Shown one piece after another: positions 1 through 8,852 of a stretch of DNA of 64,000 nt. How positions within the stretch are numbered: position 1 is the stretch's first letter; the number at the start of each line of letters is the position of its first letter. Source of the stretch: Pseudomonadota bacterium (GTDB lineage Bacteria; Pseudomonadota; Alphaproteobacteria; Rhizobiales; Hyphomicrobiaceae); assembly GCA_018242215.1 (NCBI GenBank), contig JAFECG010000028.1, positions 162,124 through 226,123 of the forward strand, read 5' to 3'. The notes under the pieces are model-generated. The model was not told where the DNA came from. It saw nothing but the letters and a program-made list of their open reading frames with translations, and did no database searches. The position numbers were made by a program, and so were the translations under genes.

Positions 1-1194
1 GCCGAGCTCGTACTGATCGGCAGCGACAGCGATGGAATGCTTCGTCGCATGGAAGCTGCGGCCCTCGAAGGCTTGTGCGATGGCAGCATCAAACTTTTGA
101 TAAATCAGAGCGACGCGGAAATCGCCGCGGAACTCGCAAACTGCAGCTTCTTCGCGTCGGCTTCAGAGTACGAAGGGTTTGGGTTGACGGTGGTTGAAGC
201 TCTTTCCGCCGGCCTCGTCCCAATCGTCAGCAGCATCCCGACATTCAAGACAATCTTGGAACGTGCTGGTATTGGCCTGCTGACGGATTTCGGCGAGCCC
301 GAAACTGCGGCCGCCAGCATATGCGACTTCATGAAGGCGTGTGCCGATCGCCACGCAGAATGGCGAGCTTCAGCGGTGGCCGCCGCCGAAACCTATGATT
401 GGACCCGAGTCGAGCAGACCTATCGGAGCGAATACGAGCGCGTGCTCGGCAACAAAACCCGCACACTTCTCGGCGTCGAAATCAGTGTCAGATCGCGTAA
501 CGATGCGGTCGAGGTACTCGATGATGCTGTTGCGCGTCATCGTCCGCTGCGCATTGCGTTTGCAAACGCCCACACACTTCGCTTGGCGGCGGAAAGCGCC
601 GATCTGCGCCGAACGTTGCGTAAGTTCCTTGTGCTCAACGACGGCATAGGCGTCGATATCGCAAGCTGGCTGAAGTTCGGCAAAAGGTTTCCGGACAATT
701 TGAACGGTACCGATTTCGTCCCGCACTACCTGATGCATACCCGTCATCGGCTGCGGATCTTTCTCCTGGGAGCGCGCGCGGAGATCGTTCGCGTTGCGGC
801 AGAAAGGTTTGCATCGTCATATCCGCAGCATGAGATCGTCGGCGCACGCGAAGGATACTTCTCGCGCGAGGCAGACGTCGAAATAGTTCGCACTGACATC
901 AGAGCATCGAGGGCAGACCTGCTGCTGGTTGCAATGGGGAATCCACTCCAAGAAGTGTGGATTGACAAGAACTGTGGCGATCTCCCCGTGACGCTGCAAC
1001 TCGGCGTCGGCGCCCTATTCGATTTTACGTCCGGGCGAGTTTGGCGGGCGCCTGCTTGGATACGCCGCGCTCGATGCGAATGGGTATACCGGCTCGCGCT
1101 GGAGCCGCGTCGGCTGTTCAATCGCTATGTCGTCGGAAACATGATCTTTCTGAATCTCGTACGGCTGGACCGCCGCAGCGGCTTTTCGCCATGA
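1..1194 (+). CDS. GT4-WecG/TagA fusion glycosyltransferase (5' partial)
   Basis: The frame is open to base 1, so the start lies outside the window. About residues 1-150 are the C-terminal half of a GT4 (group 1) glycosyltransferase: the ASEYEGFGLTVVEALSAG stretch is the nucleotide-sugar binding E-x7-E region. Residues after about 155 are a WecG/TagA/CpsF (GT26) domain, with FANAHTLRLA, LNDGIGVDIAS and MGNPLQEVWI motifs. In xanthan-type systems these activities (GumH-like and GumM-like) are separate proteins that build the lipid-linked repeat unit at the inner membrane; here one chain seems to do both. The TGA overlaps the next start (ATGA), so the two are translationally coupled. The fold assignments are firm; donor and acceptor sugars cannot be read. 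Confidence 0.85.
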   Translation, partial: AELVLIGSDSDGMLRRMEAAALEGLCDGSIKLLINQSDAEIAAELANCSFFASASEYEGFGLTVVEALSAGLVPIVSSIPTFKTILERAGIGLLTDFGEPETAAASICDFMKACADRHAEWRASAVAAAETYDWTRVEQTYRSEYERVLGNKTRTLLGVEISVRSRNDAVEVLDDAVARHRPLRIAFANAHTLRLAAESADLRRTLRKFLVLNDGIGVDIASWLKFGKRFPDNLNGTDFVPHYLMHTRHRLRIFLLGARAEIVRVAAERFASSYPQHEIVGAREGYFSREADVEIVRTDIRASRADLLLVAMGNPLQEVWIDKNCGDLPVTLQLGVGALFDFTSGRVWRAPAWIRRARCEWVYRLALEPRRLFNRYVVGNMIFLNLVRLDRRSGFSP

Positions 1195-2465
1195 GTGATG
1201 CACGGACTTTACCGAGCCACAGCGTAGGCTTTCATACATCCGGGCTGGCGGAAAGTCGGCTGCTTGCCATCGCGCCATCATTGATTGTCATAGCCGCCGT
1301 CACGTTCAACGCCGGTCTAGCCATAGTCAATACGAACGTTGCGGCGCTCTCACCATCGATCGTGATGCTGGTTGAAGGTTTGTTGACGGTCACTGCCGTC
1401 GGAGTCGCGCTGCTTCGCTGGCGTTCTGGCATGGCGCCTTTGATCGTCGTGATGAGCCTTCTGTTTCTGTTCGGGGTCGTTCGCGCGATCTCTACCGGAG
1501 AGGTGCAGCCGAAATACATCCGCGATGTGATGATCATTCCGGTGTTTCTGCTCCTGGGCATGGCCTCGTCGGAGCGATATCTCACGCGCACTGTTCTGGT
1601 GGTGCATACGCTGGTGTTTGCGGTCTTCCTGATTGAAGCATTTCTGCCGGACATTCACTCGGCACTCTTCAATATCCAGGACTATTACATCAAAACGCGC
1701 GGAACGCGTGCCGACCAATTCTACAATACGAACTCGGATCTATTTATCAGCGCCACCCGTCCCAACGAACGCTACTTTCCGTTCGTTACGGATATGAGGA
1801 TGTCGTCAATATTTCTCGAGCCGGTGTCCTTGGGAAACTACTGCACGATCATCGTGGCGTTTATGGTTTCGTGCTTTCGGCGGCTGGGTTGGCCCGCCAC
1901 GATCTACCTCGCGCTCACGACCATATTGATGCTCATGGGCTGCGATGGCCGACTCGCCGTTCTCGCCTCCCTGATCATCATCGCAGCGGCGCTCCTAACA
2001 CCATTTCTGCCGCCATACTCGGCGATCATCTATTTGCCTCTTGCGGCGCTCACCTTGTTTAGCGTCGCTGGGGCTGCGGGATTGAAGTCTGGGACCGATG
2101 ATTTCAAGGGTCGGCTGGCGGGAACCGTAGAACTCGTGCATCGGTTCGATCTGTCGGATTTCCTTGGTCTCTCGAACCAGTATGTCGAATCGACGGTGGA
2201 TAGCGGCCTTGCCTATCTTATGGTGACGCAATCTTTGCCCGGATTGATCCTGCTTTGGATGTTCATTGCCTGGCATGTCTCTGAAGAGACGACAGAGCAG
2301 GTGCGCTTCACGCATGCGCTCTGCCTTTACCTAACGCTTTCCATGTTGGTGAGCTATGCGCTGCTGACGATCAAGACCGCCGCCCTGTTGTGGTTCATCC
2401 AAGGCACACTGCAGGCGGGAGCCGAGGATCGGCGAGATCAGGTCCCACAGAACAAAGGAGGCTAA
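1191..2465 (+). CDS. Polysaccharide polymerase-like membrane protein (Wzy/GumE type)
   Basis: 424 residues with about ten hydrophobic membrane segments and a central periplasmic loop (roughly residues 155-205, containing RADQFYNTNSDLF). This is the layout of O-antigen/exopolysaccharide polymerases that join lipid-linked repeat units at the outer face of the inner membrane. The ATG at 1191 is chosen because it overlaps the upstream stop (ATGA) and removes an unlikely upstream extension in the same frame. The flippase two genes downstream and the glycosyltransferase upstream support a Wzx/Wzy-type pathway. Sequence conservation in this family is poor, so the call rests on topology and context. 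Confidence 0.7.
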   Translation: MSDARTLPSHSVGFHTSGLAESRLLAIAPSLIVIAAVTFNAGLAIVNTNVAALSPSIVMLVEGLLTVTAVGVALLRWRSGMAPLIVVMSLLFLFGVVRAISTGEVQPKYIRDVMIIPVFLLLGMASSERYLTRTVLVVHTLVFAVFLIEAFLPDIHSALFNIQDYYIKTRGTRADQFYNTNSDLFISATRPNERYFPFVTDMRMSSIFLEPVSLGNYCTIIVAFMVSCFRRLGWPATIYLALTTILMLMGCDGRLAVLASLIIIAAALLTPFLPPYSAIIYLPLAALTLFSVAGAAGLKSGTDDFKGRLAGTVELVHRFDLSDFLGLSNQYVESTVDSGLAYLMVTQSLPGLILLWMFIAWHVSEETTEQVRFTHALCLYLTLSMLVSYALLTIKTAALLWFIQGTLQAGAEDRRDQVPQNKGG

Positions 2466-2466
2466 G

Positions 2467-3543
2467 ATGGCTTTCACGCCAACGCGCCGTACCGTCCTTA
2501 CAACAGGTGCCGCTGCGATCATCGCGCAAACTCTCAACAAGCCTGCGCTTTGCAAAGCCGTTACCGCCCACTATGCCGGAGTCAACATCGCTGGCGGCGA
2601 GTTTGGAAAGCTGCCGGGAAGATACGCGTTCGACTATGCCTATCCCTCGCAAGCCAGCTTCAACTATTTTGCTGCGCAAGGCTTCAACTTGGTTCGGATA
2701 CCATTTCGCTGGGAGCGACTGCAGCCCGAACTCAACACAGAATTAGATGCTCAGGAGTTGAAGCGCCTGCAGGCTTCCGTCGCCGCGGCTACGGCCGCCA
2801 AGCTTACAGTCGTTCTTGACACGCACAATTATGCGAAGCGCCGCCTCGCCTCCGACGGTTGGAAGGAAGCGCACGTCATCGGATCAGAGGCTGTCCCAAC
2901 GCCGGCATTCGCCGACTTCTGCGGCCGTCTTGCGTCAGCGTTCAAAGATAACAACTCCGTCATTTTCGGACTGATGAATGAACCGACCGGAGTCGTTGCT
3001 TATGAATGGCTGCCCATCACAAACAATGCAGTCGCGGCCATCCGCGCCGCTGGAGCGAAACAACTCATCTTCGTGCCGGGCGTGAACTATACAGGCGCCC
3101 ATTCCTGGTTCACCTCCGGCAATGATTTGATGGCCGAGGTTGTCGATCCCGGCAAGAACTTCGTGCTTGAGGTGCATCAGTATCTCGACAGCGATGCCTC
3201 CGGAAAAACCGGCGATGTTGTCGGGCCGGATATTGGCTCGGATCGCTTGCACAGATTTCAATCCTGGGCGCGCGCCAATGAAATAAAGGCCTTTCTGGGA
3301 GAATTTGGTGCCGGCCGGAATGCGCAGTCCATCGCGGCTCTCCAGAATATTTGCACCACCATGCACGATAATCGTGATGTCTGGATGGGTTGGGCAGCTT
3401 GGGCCGGCGGCGACTGGTGGCCCGACGACTATCCGTTGAACCTTTCGCCGTCGAAGGACGGCACGGAACGACCGCAGATGCCAATTCTGTCGGGCCAAGC
3501 CAAACAATTCATAGCGAGCGATCTGGCAGCGGAGCAGCGCTGA
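2467..3543 (+). CDS. Glycoside hydrolase family 5 (endoglucanase-like), exported
   Basis: 358 residues. The N-terminus has twin arginines followed by a hydrophobic stretch (TRRTVLTTGAAAIIA), suggesting Tat or Sec export. GH5 signatures are clear: RIPFRWERLQP near residue 78, DTHNY near 118, GLMNEP with the acid/base Glu172, and FLGEFG with the nucleophile Glu279. A strong AAAGGAGG ribosome site sits just before the ATG. GH5 endoglucanases are common in cellulose and other beta-glucan export clusters, where they trim or release the nascent polymer. The position between polymerase and flippase genes fits that role; the true substrate is not visible. Confidence 0.88.
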   Translation: MAFTPTRRTVLTTGAAAIIAQTLNKPALCKAVTAHYAGVNIAGGEFGKLPGRYAFDYAYPSQASFNYFAAQGFNLVRIPFRWERLQPELNTELDAQELKRLQASVAAATAAKLTVVLDTHNYAKRRLASDGWKEAHVIGSEAVPTPAFADFCGRLASAFKDNNSVIFGLMNEPTGVVAYEWLPITNNAVAAIRAAGAKQLIFVPGVNYTGAHSWFTSGNDLMAEVVDPGKNFVLEVHQYLDSDASGKTGDVVGPDIGSDRLHRFQSWARANEIKAFLGEFGAGRNAQSIAALQNICTTMHDNRDVWMGWAAWAGGDWWPDDYPLNLSPSKDGTERPQMPILSGQAKQFIASDLAAEQR

Positions 3544-3546
3544 CCA

Positions 3547-4782
3547 ATGGCTTTAACAATGTCATCTCCAATACTGCGGCTCAGCGTATTCGCGATGCGC
3601 GTATCCGGCATTGCGAGCAAATTCCTGCTCGGACTTTTCATCGCGAAGGTGATGTCACTGACCGATCTGGGAATCTACGGTCTGCTGCAGGGGCAAGTCG
3701 CGATTCTGCCGATGGTGTTCCGCCTCGGCCTGAATCGACAGGTGGCCCGTGAGGTGACAGACGCGCCGCACGCGGAACAATCGCAGCTGATTTCGGGCTA
3801 CTTTTCGCTTTACGCTCTGCTGTATGCGCTGTTGTTCATTGCGGCGGCCGGGCTTGCCGCGATTGGAATGATCCCCTGGCTGGCCGTGATCGTAATCGGT
3901 CTCGTCGCCGGCGAGCATCTCGTGATGGATGGCTACGATTTTTTGATTCAGCTTCGGCGACCACTTCCCGCAAATATCGTTCTGGCGGTCTTGTCGACGA
4001 CATGGCCGATCGCATTCATGATCGCAGCATTCGTTGTCACCGATTGGCGGACGATCAATGTCCTTTCCATGTTCTGGCTCGCCGGAAGCATGACTGCATG
4101 CGTCATCACCGCATGGCTCCTCCGCTCGTATTTCGCGACACCCCATCTTCCTTCACTAGGCGCGATCCAGCGCTCCGTTCGCGCTTCGGCGATGCTTTAC
4201 GGGAACAGTCTTGCTTCGACGGCGACAATCTACATCGACCGCTATCTGGTCGGTGCGTTTCTGTCGCTCGAATTGGCTGGCGTCTACTTTTTCTTTTGGC
4301 AGGTCGGGACCGCCATCTACAACCTAGTCAACTCCGGCGTGATGTCATTCGCGCGGCCTCATCTCGTGTCGGCTTTTCAATCGGGTGATGAAGAGGCCTT
4401 CCAAGATCTCCACCATCAGACCACGCGAAGCGCTCTCTTGGAGGCTTTGGTCCTTGCACTGGCTGCCGCGATCGTGATCTGGCTCGTGCTCCCTTATCTC
4501 GGTCGGCCACTCCTCATCAAATATCAGGCGTTGCTTTGGATCCTGTTGGCGGCCGTGCTGGCGCGCATTTACGCGGAAATAGGCGCACTGCGGCTCTACT
4601 GCAAAAGCCTGGATCCTTGGCTCATGAAAAGCACCCTGCTTTCGGCATTGCTTACGGGTGTGCTTCTTCCCGTAGGCATTTGGGCAAATGGAGTTTACGG
4701 GTGCGCGGTCGCCCTGACGCTGATGTACGTCTTAGTCGCCACCTATCGTGCACATGATCCCTACGGCGTACCCGCGCCGTGA
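3547..4782 (+). CDS. Polysaccharide flippase (Wzx/MVF superfamily)
   Basis: 411 residues, almost wholly hydrophobic, with about twelve membrane segments. The N-terminal FAMRVSGIASKFLLGLFIAK and the TDLGIYGL element are typical of oligosaccharide flippases, which move undecaprenyl-linked repeat units across the inner membrane. It begins three bases after the GH5 stop, so the two are very likely one transcript. The family call comes from hydropathy, length and the N-terminal motif; the substrate is presumably the product of the upstream glycosyltransferases. Confidence 0.8.
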   Translation: MALTMSSPILRLSVFAMRVSGIASKFLLGLFIAKVMSLTDLGIYGLLQGQVAILPMVFRLGLNRQVAREVTDAPHAEQSQLISGYFSLYALLYALLFIAAAGLAAIGMIPWLAVIVIGLVAGEHLVMDGYDFLIQLRRPLPANIVLAVLSTTWPIAFMIAAFVVTDWRTINVLSMFWLAGSMTACVITAWLLRSYFATPHLPSLGAIQRSVRASAMLYGNSLASTATIYIDRYLVGAFLSLELAGVYFFFWQVGTAIYNLVNSGVMSFARPHLVSAFQSGDEEAFQDLHHQTTRSALLEALVLALAAAIVIWLVLPYLGRPLLIKYQALLWILLAAVLARIYAEIGALRLYCKSLDPWLMKSTLLSALLTGVLLPVGIWANGVYGCAVALTLMYVLVATYRAHDPYGVPAP

Positions 4783-4829
4783 TGATTCTTGGAAGCTCTA
4801 CCTGATCCCCCGTCCGCAGGAGAAACACA

Positions 4830-5660
4830 ATGCAGAATAGTCTGAGAACGACACTGTCGCAGTTGGCTTGGAAGCTCGCGCCCGTGCAGATGCACGACCG
4901 CTACTTGCTGTCCGAAAAATACGCCGAGCGCGAGGAGGACATCATCGGCGATATCGTCGATCGGAACCGCGGTAGCATCGATGTTGGAGCAAATCTCGGC
5001 CGCTATACGATCCTGCTTGCCCGAAACACGGATTTTGTAATCGCATTCGAACCGCATGCTCAGGTCGCGAACCTTCTGAGGCAACTGGTCCGACGCAAGA
5101 ACTTCGCTAACGTTATGATCGTCGAGAAGGCGGTTTCTTCCGCGCCCGATCAAACACGGCCGTTTTTTTTGCCGGCCGAAGGAGCAGGTAATGCCGGGCA
5201 TTCGACTCTCGAAGAAACAGGGCAGAGCGGCCCCTCCGCCGCGCACGTCACCACCACAACGCTTGACCAGTTTTGCGATCGCGACATCGGCTTCGTCAAA
5301 ATCGATGTCGAGGGCCACGAGTACGACGCCTTGCTTGGGGCGGAGAAGTTTATTGCAGCTAACGCACCGATTTTCATGATTGAGATCGAAACGCTGCTTG
5401 CGCCCGACCGAATCCGGACGATCCAAGAATTTTTCAACGAGCGCGGGTATACGGGCTACTTTCTCCACAAGGGTGCGCTCCACCCGATCGGCGCCTTCGA
5501 CGAGCGCCTGCAAGACCGCAAAGCTCTCGACTGGTCACGGCCGCGACGGGACATGGATTTCGTGAACAATTTCCTGTTCGCGCCGAAAGGTCCTGCTTCT
5601 GAGCGGCTTTCAGAACGCGTCGAGACGGCGCTAACCAGAGCAACGGTTCGAGCGAGCTAA
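4830..5660 (+). CDS. FkbM family SAM-dependent methyltransferase
   Basis: 276 residues, with an AGGAG ribosome site seven bases before the ATG. FkbM features are present: SIDVGANLGRYTILLAR (SAM-binding glycine motif, about residues 50-66), FEPHAQVANLLRQ, then FVKIDVEGHEYDALLGAE and a MIEIE segment. FkbM enzymes O-methylate sugars or other small molecules. As the last gene of the polysaccharide set it may methylate the repeat unit or cap the chain, which is inference from position. The 60 bases after its stop separate it from a convergent gene. Confidence 0.88.
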   Translation: MQNSLRTTLSQLAWKLAPVQMHDRYLLSEKYAEREEDIIGDIVDRNRGSIDVGANLGRYTILLARNTDFVIAFEPHAQVANLLRQLVRRKNFANVMIVEKAVSSAPDQTRPFFLPAEGAGNAGHSTLEETGQSGPSAAHVTTTTLDQFCDRDIGFVKIDVEGHEYDALLGAEKFIAANAPIFMIEIETLLAPDRIRTIQEFFNERGYTGYFLHKGALHPIGAFDERLQDRKALDWSRPRRDMDFVNNFLFAPKGPASERLSERVETALTRATVRAS

Positions 5661-5721
5661 CAACGGACGCGGCGATGCAGGACGCCAGAGGCAGGTACGA
5701 TCCAGCCAACCTTGGTTCCCA

Positions 5722-7287
5722 TCAGGAGCATCGCTCGAAACGCGCCATAAAATTTTCGAGGATCGCGAGCGCCGCTTCGATCACGCGCTCCGAACTTTGT
5801 GAGGCGTCGAGGCGATGCCAGCTGATTGCCCCGACGTCGAGCTCAAGTTGAAAGCGAACAACACTGGCCGTCGCATCGGAAACGTCACCCGTCCTTGCAT
5901 CGACGCGGGCGATGAGTTGCTCGGCGGGAGCATCAAGCCAGAATCCTATGAAACATCCTCCGGCATGCTTCGTCGCATCCGCGATCGCCGTTCTTTCATC
6001 TGGGCGTGCATAGACGGCATCCGTCACCACCGAGTGCCCGGATGCGAGGATAGCCACCGACTTCTCGATCAGCTTGTCATAGACGATCTGCGACATCTCG
6101 GCTGTATAGTAGTCGGACGACAGGCGATGCTCCTCTGCATATCCCGCGAGACGCTTGCGCTCAATGTCGCTCCGCAAATGGATTGCACCGGGGGCAAGAC
6201 CTATGGACGGCGCAAGTGCGCGAGCCACGGTCGATTTCCCGGATCCGGATAATCCTCCAATCGCAACGTTTAGCGCGGGAGCTGGCTGTAGATAGCGGAC
6301 CGAAAGCTCAATGTAGGCTCCGGCCTGCCCAAGAAGGTTGCTCCGAACGCTCTCCTCATGTCGTTGCCGCGACCTCTCAAGAAAGACGACGGCTCTGACA
6401 GCGGCGCGGCAGGCGAGGAATAGCGGAAGGCAGCCCAGGCCCGCGATTTCTGACCCGAGGGGAGCCTCAGCAACATACGCGTTGAGCACGGCGTTGGCCT
6501 CGCCGCGCAGACCACGATGGTCGAGATCCATCAGCAGAAACGCGAGGTCGTAAAGGACATCGGTTGTTGCAAGCTCTTCGTTGAACTCGAGGGCATCGAA
6601 AGGCACGGGCTCGGCCCCGATCGTCACGATGTTTCCGAGATGAAGATCGCCATGGCACCGGCGCACCGCACCAGACGCGGCACGTGCGTCGAGCAGACGC
6701 GCATGTCGCAAAAGATGGTCGCGTGCAAGTGAACCGAATGTGCTGACATCATTTTCGCTCAGCAGGCTGCCGCTTGCGGAGAGCTCCGCCGTGAGCTGTT
6801 CGACGAGGCGGTGCATACGCTCCGCGCCGCTGCCCAGCGAGACTGGCGACGAGCGATGGTAGTGGGCGACCATGGACGCGAGTTTATGCGGCAAGCTGGA
6901 CGGCAGCGGCCCCCTGTCGGCAACATATGCAAGCACCGCCGACTGGTCGAACCGGCGCATGTGCACGACCCATTCAACTGTCTCTCCGATATTCTGCAGG
7001 TTCAGACGGCCGTCATCACTTCGCGAGATGCGCCGAAGTCCGAGATATAAGCCCGGGGCGTGCGGCTGGTTGATCTCGATTTCGCGCTGGCAAGCTGCAA
7101 AGCGCGTTTCCAATGTGGTGAAGTCCACGAAGGGAAACTTCACGCGCTTTTTGACCTTGAACGCTTCATCGCAAGCCAGAAAAATGCGCGCGCAATGCGT
7201 CTCGATGACATCGACACGACCATCGCATGCATACGTCGCTGGTGCGCTGAGCAATGCAACAATTTCCATTTCCTCCGACGGCTGCAT
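5722..7287 (-). CDS. APH-like phosphotransferase fused to P-loop kinase
   Basis: 521 residues from the ATG at 7287; the frame also allows 7353. The first ~320 residues resemble aminoglycoside phosphotransferase-fold kinases: FLACDEAFKVKKRVKFPFVDF near the start, and RCHGDLHLGNIV plus FDALEFNEELATTDVLYDLAFLLMD as catalytic and metal-binding loops. The last ~170 residues are an AAA/zeta-type P-loop domain, with GGLSGSGKSTVARALAP as Walker A. This two-domain family is widespread in proteobacteria and often called a bifunctional aminoglycoside phosphotransferase/ATP-binding protein, but real drug substrates are rarely shown. It is convergent with the FkbM gene and divergent from the regulator at 7.6 kb. 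The function is unknown. Confidence 0.85.
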   Translation of the reverse strand: MQPSEEMEIVALLSAPATYACDGRVDVIETHCARIFLACDEAFKVKKRVKFPFVDFTTLETRFAACQREIEINQPHAPGLYLGLRRISRSDDGRLNLQNIGETVEWVVHMRRFDQSAVLAYVADRGPLPSSLPHKLASMVAHYHRSSPVSLGSGAERMHRLVEQLTAELSASGSLLSENDVSTFGSLARDHLLRHARLLDARAASGAVRRCHGDLHLGNIVTIGAEPVPFDALEFNEELATTDVLYDLAFLLMDLDHRGLRGEANAVLNAYVAEAPLGSEIAGLGCLPLFLACRAAVRAVVFLERSRQRHEESVRSNLLGQAGAYIELSVRYLQPAPALNVAIGGLSGSGKSTVARALAPSIGLAPGAIHLRSDIERKRLAGYAEEHRLSSDYYTAEMSQIVYDKLIEKSVAILASGHSVVTDAVYARPDERTAIADATKHAGGCFIGFWLDAPAEQLIARVDARTGDVSDATASVVRFQLELDVGAISWHRLDASQSSERVIEAALAILENFMARFERCS

Positions 7288-7623
7288 TGTCATCGAGATG
7301 CTCTTTCGATTTGGCGCAAACAATTTCATCAGGGTCCAATGGCGACTCTTCACGTTGGCGCCCCTGTCGCCAACTCGAACGGGCGCTGGGAAGTCGACGA
7401 GAGCCCCGAGAATGCCGCGAATGAGGACCGCGCGACCGGTGCCTATTCTTAGGGCCGCAACTTAAAAACTGATCTCGGTGCACCATGATCTCTAAGGCAC
7501 GCACCCTACAGACGAATGTCGGAATTGTCCGGGAAAAATTCCTATCAAAATCAGCATTGATAATCGGATTTCGGTCGCTAGAACGAGATTGAATCAGGAT
7601 GTCAGAGGTGAGCGCAACCGCCC
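7288..7623. other. Divergent intergenic region before the response regulator
   Basis: About 340 bases between divergent genes. The right half contains the TCCGGGAA-type motif at 7528-7543, about 80 bases before the regulator start. No other gene is supported here. Confidence 0.5.
7528..7543 (+). promoter_or_regulatory. Motif copy 1: TCCGGGAA-n4-TCCT
   Basis: A 16-base site, TCCGGGAAAAATTCCT, with imperfect dyad symmetry (GGAA-n3-TTCC). The same outer bases recur at 8271 and 8315. It sits about 80 bases upstream of the NarL-type regulator start, a suitable distance for an autoregulatory operator. The repeat is seen directly; its role as an operator is inference. Confidence 0.45.
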
Positions 7624-8241
7624 GTGAAGCTTCTCATCGTCGAGGACCATCCGATCGTCATCTCCGGTTGCCGGGCGCTCTTCTCTCAAAACGCCAATGT
7701 GACCATCTCGGAAGCACGCACGGCTGCCGAAGCACGAAGCATCCTGGCCCACGAACCTCCAGACGTGACGATCATAGACATCAATCTCCCCGACGGGTCG
7801 GGACTCGAGCTGACGCGCGAATTCATCGAACGTGATCCGGATGCTCGTATCGTCATTTTTTCTATGAACGACACGCCGATCCTCGCTGTTCAAGCATTTC
7901 AGTCCGGCGCTAAAGCCTACGTAAGCAAGAATGGCGGCCCCGCGGATCTTCGTGAAGCCGTCCTTGCGGTCGCTCGAGGGGAAACCTGGATTTCGGGCGA
8001 TCTGATCCAGGAGATTGCACTGCTGCGCGCCCAGAACGCGGAAACGGCAGAATTTCTGAGCGAGCGCGAGCAAGTCGTTCTCCGCTTGCTCGCGCGGGGA
8101 CGCACGATGGCCGAGATCGCCAACGACATTTCTCTGTCGTATAAGACTGTCGCATCGATTTGCGCGATCTTGCGCAAAAAACTCGGCGCACGAACCTCGA
8201 CCGAAATGGTGCGCATTGCGGTCGAGATGAAGCTCGTTTGA
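7624..8241 (+). CDS. NarL/FixJ-type response regulator (MxaB-like position)
   Basis: 205 residues from a GTG start. The receiver domain has acidic residues in LLIVEDHP, the phospho-acceptor Asp52 in TIIDINLPDG, and the switch and Lys region (SGAKAYVSKN). The C-terminal LuxR helix-turn-helix begins at LSEREQVVLRLLARG and carries MAEIANDISLSYKTV. No kinase gene is adjacent. In Methylobacterium a NarL-type regulator, MxaB, lies at the far end of the mxa cluster, and this gene sits about 1.2 kb beyond the end of the local mxa operon, so it is a positional candidate. A repeated motif flanks it on both sides, suggesting that it controls itself and lanmodulin. Confidence 0.88.
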   Translation: MKLLIVEDHPIVISGCRALFSQNANVTISEARTAAEARSILAHEPPDVTIIDINLPDGSGLELTREFIERDPDARIVIFSMNDTPILAVQAFQSGAKAYVSKNGGPADLREAVLAVARGETWISGDLIQEIALLRAQNAETAEFLSEREQVVLRLLARGRTMAEIANDISLSYKTVASICAILRKKLGARTSTEMVRIAVEMKLV

Positions 8242-8270
8242 GATAGATTTCTCACGTTGCGCCGCATTCT

Positions 8271-8287
8271 CCCGGGAAGATTTTCCT
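8271..8287 (+). promoter_or_regulatory. Motif copy 2: CCCGGGAA-n5-TCCT
   Basis: CCCGGGAAGATTTTCCT, a 17-base relative of the site at 7528 with one extra spacer base (GGAA-n4-TTCC). It lies 30 bases after the regulator stop and about 150 bases before the lanmodulin start. It could be an upstream activator site for lanmodulin. Confidence 0.4.
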
Positions 8288-8314
8288 ATAATTACTTCCT
8301 ATTTATCACCTTAA

Positions 8315-8330
8315 TCCGGGAATTTGTCCT
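8315..8330 (+). promoter_or_regulatory. Motif copy 3: TCCGGGAA-n4-TCCT
   Basis: TCCGGGAATTTGTCCT, identical to copy 1 in its first eight and last four bases and with the same spacing. It lies about 105 bases before the lanmodulin ATG and 43 bases after copy 2. Two spaced copies before one gene resemble tandem sites of a dimeric activator. Confidence 0.42.
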
Positions 8331-8435
8331 CTGATAGCGTGCGGTGGTAGTTCGTTCGGGAACTAATGCCCGATGAGTGAGGCCACAAGTACCAATGGGC
8401 GTGCCCTTGTGCACCACCCACAGAGGAGCTGGGAA

Positions 8436-8843
8436 ATGAAATTCAAAATATTGAGCGCAGTTGCAGTCTTGGCCGTAGGTGGTTTTGCGTTCGTTCACCA
8501 CAGCAGCCCGTTGTTCGCGGCGTCGGCGTCTATGACGGCACTCGATCCAGACAATGATGGCACTGTCGATTTGCCCGAAGCGAAAGCCGCCGCGGCAAAG
8601 CTGTTCACGAAGCTCGATCCTGACAAGGATGGGACGTTGGACGCCAAGGAGCTTTCGGGCCGACTCGACGAGGCGAGTCTGAAGGCAGCGGATCCAGATA
8701 ACGACGGGACACTCGATCAGAAGGAATACGAGACCATCGTTGAGGCGCGCTTCAAGGCCGCCGATCCGGACAATGACGGCACGCTCGACGAGAAGGAACT
8801 TGCGACGGATGCCGGGAAGTCCTTCCTGCTTCTCGTCGAGTAA
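8436..8843 (+). CDS. lanM: Lanmodulin (periplasmic lanthanide-binding EF-hand protein)
   Basis: 135 residues with an N-terminal signal peptide (about residues 1-32). Four EF-hand loops start at residues 37, 61, 86 and 110. Each has the form DPD-x-DGT-x-D-x-x-E, with Pro at position 2, Asp at 1, 3, 5 and 9, and Glu at 12. Pro at position 2 in every loop, and the 12-, 13- and 12-residue linkers, are the hallmarks of Methylorubrum lanmodulin, which binds lanthanides selectively over calcium. Here loop 4 starts with Asp rather than the Asn of the founding protein, and loop 1 has Pro at position 11. The ATG at 8436 follows AGAGGAG. A perfect 11-bp terminator-like hairpin follows the gene. The protein probably buffers or traffics lanthanides in the periplasm; no xoxF is present in the window. 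Confidence 0.93.
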   Translation: MKFKILSAVAVLAVGGFAFVHHSSPLFAASASMTALDPDNDGTVDLPEAKAAAAKLFTKLDPDKDGTLDAKELSGRLDEASLKAADPDNDGTLDQKEYETIVEARFKAADPDNDGTLDEKELATDAGKSFLLLVE

Positions 8844-8852
8844 AATTCCTTG

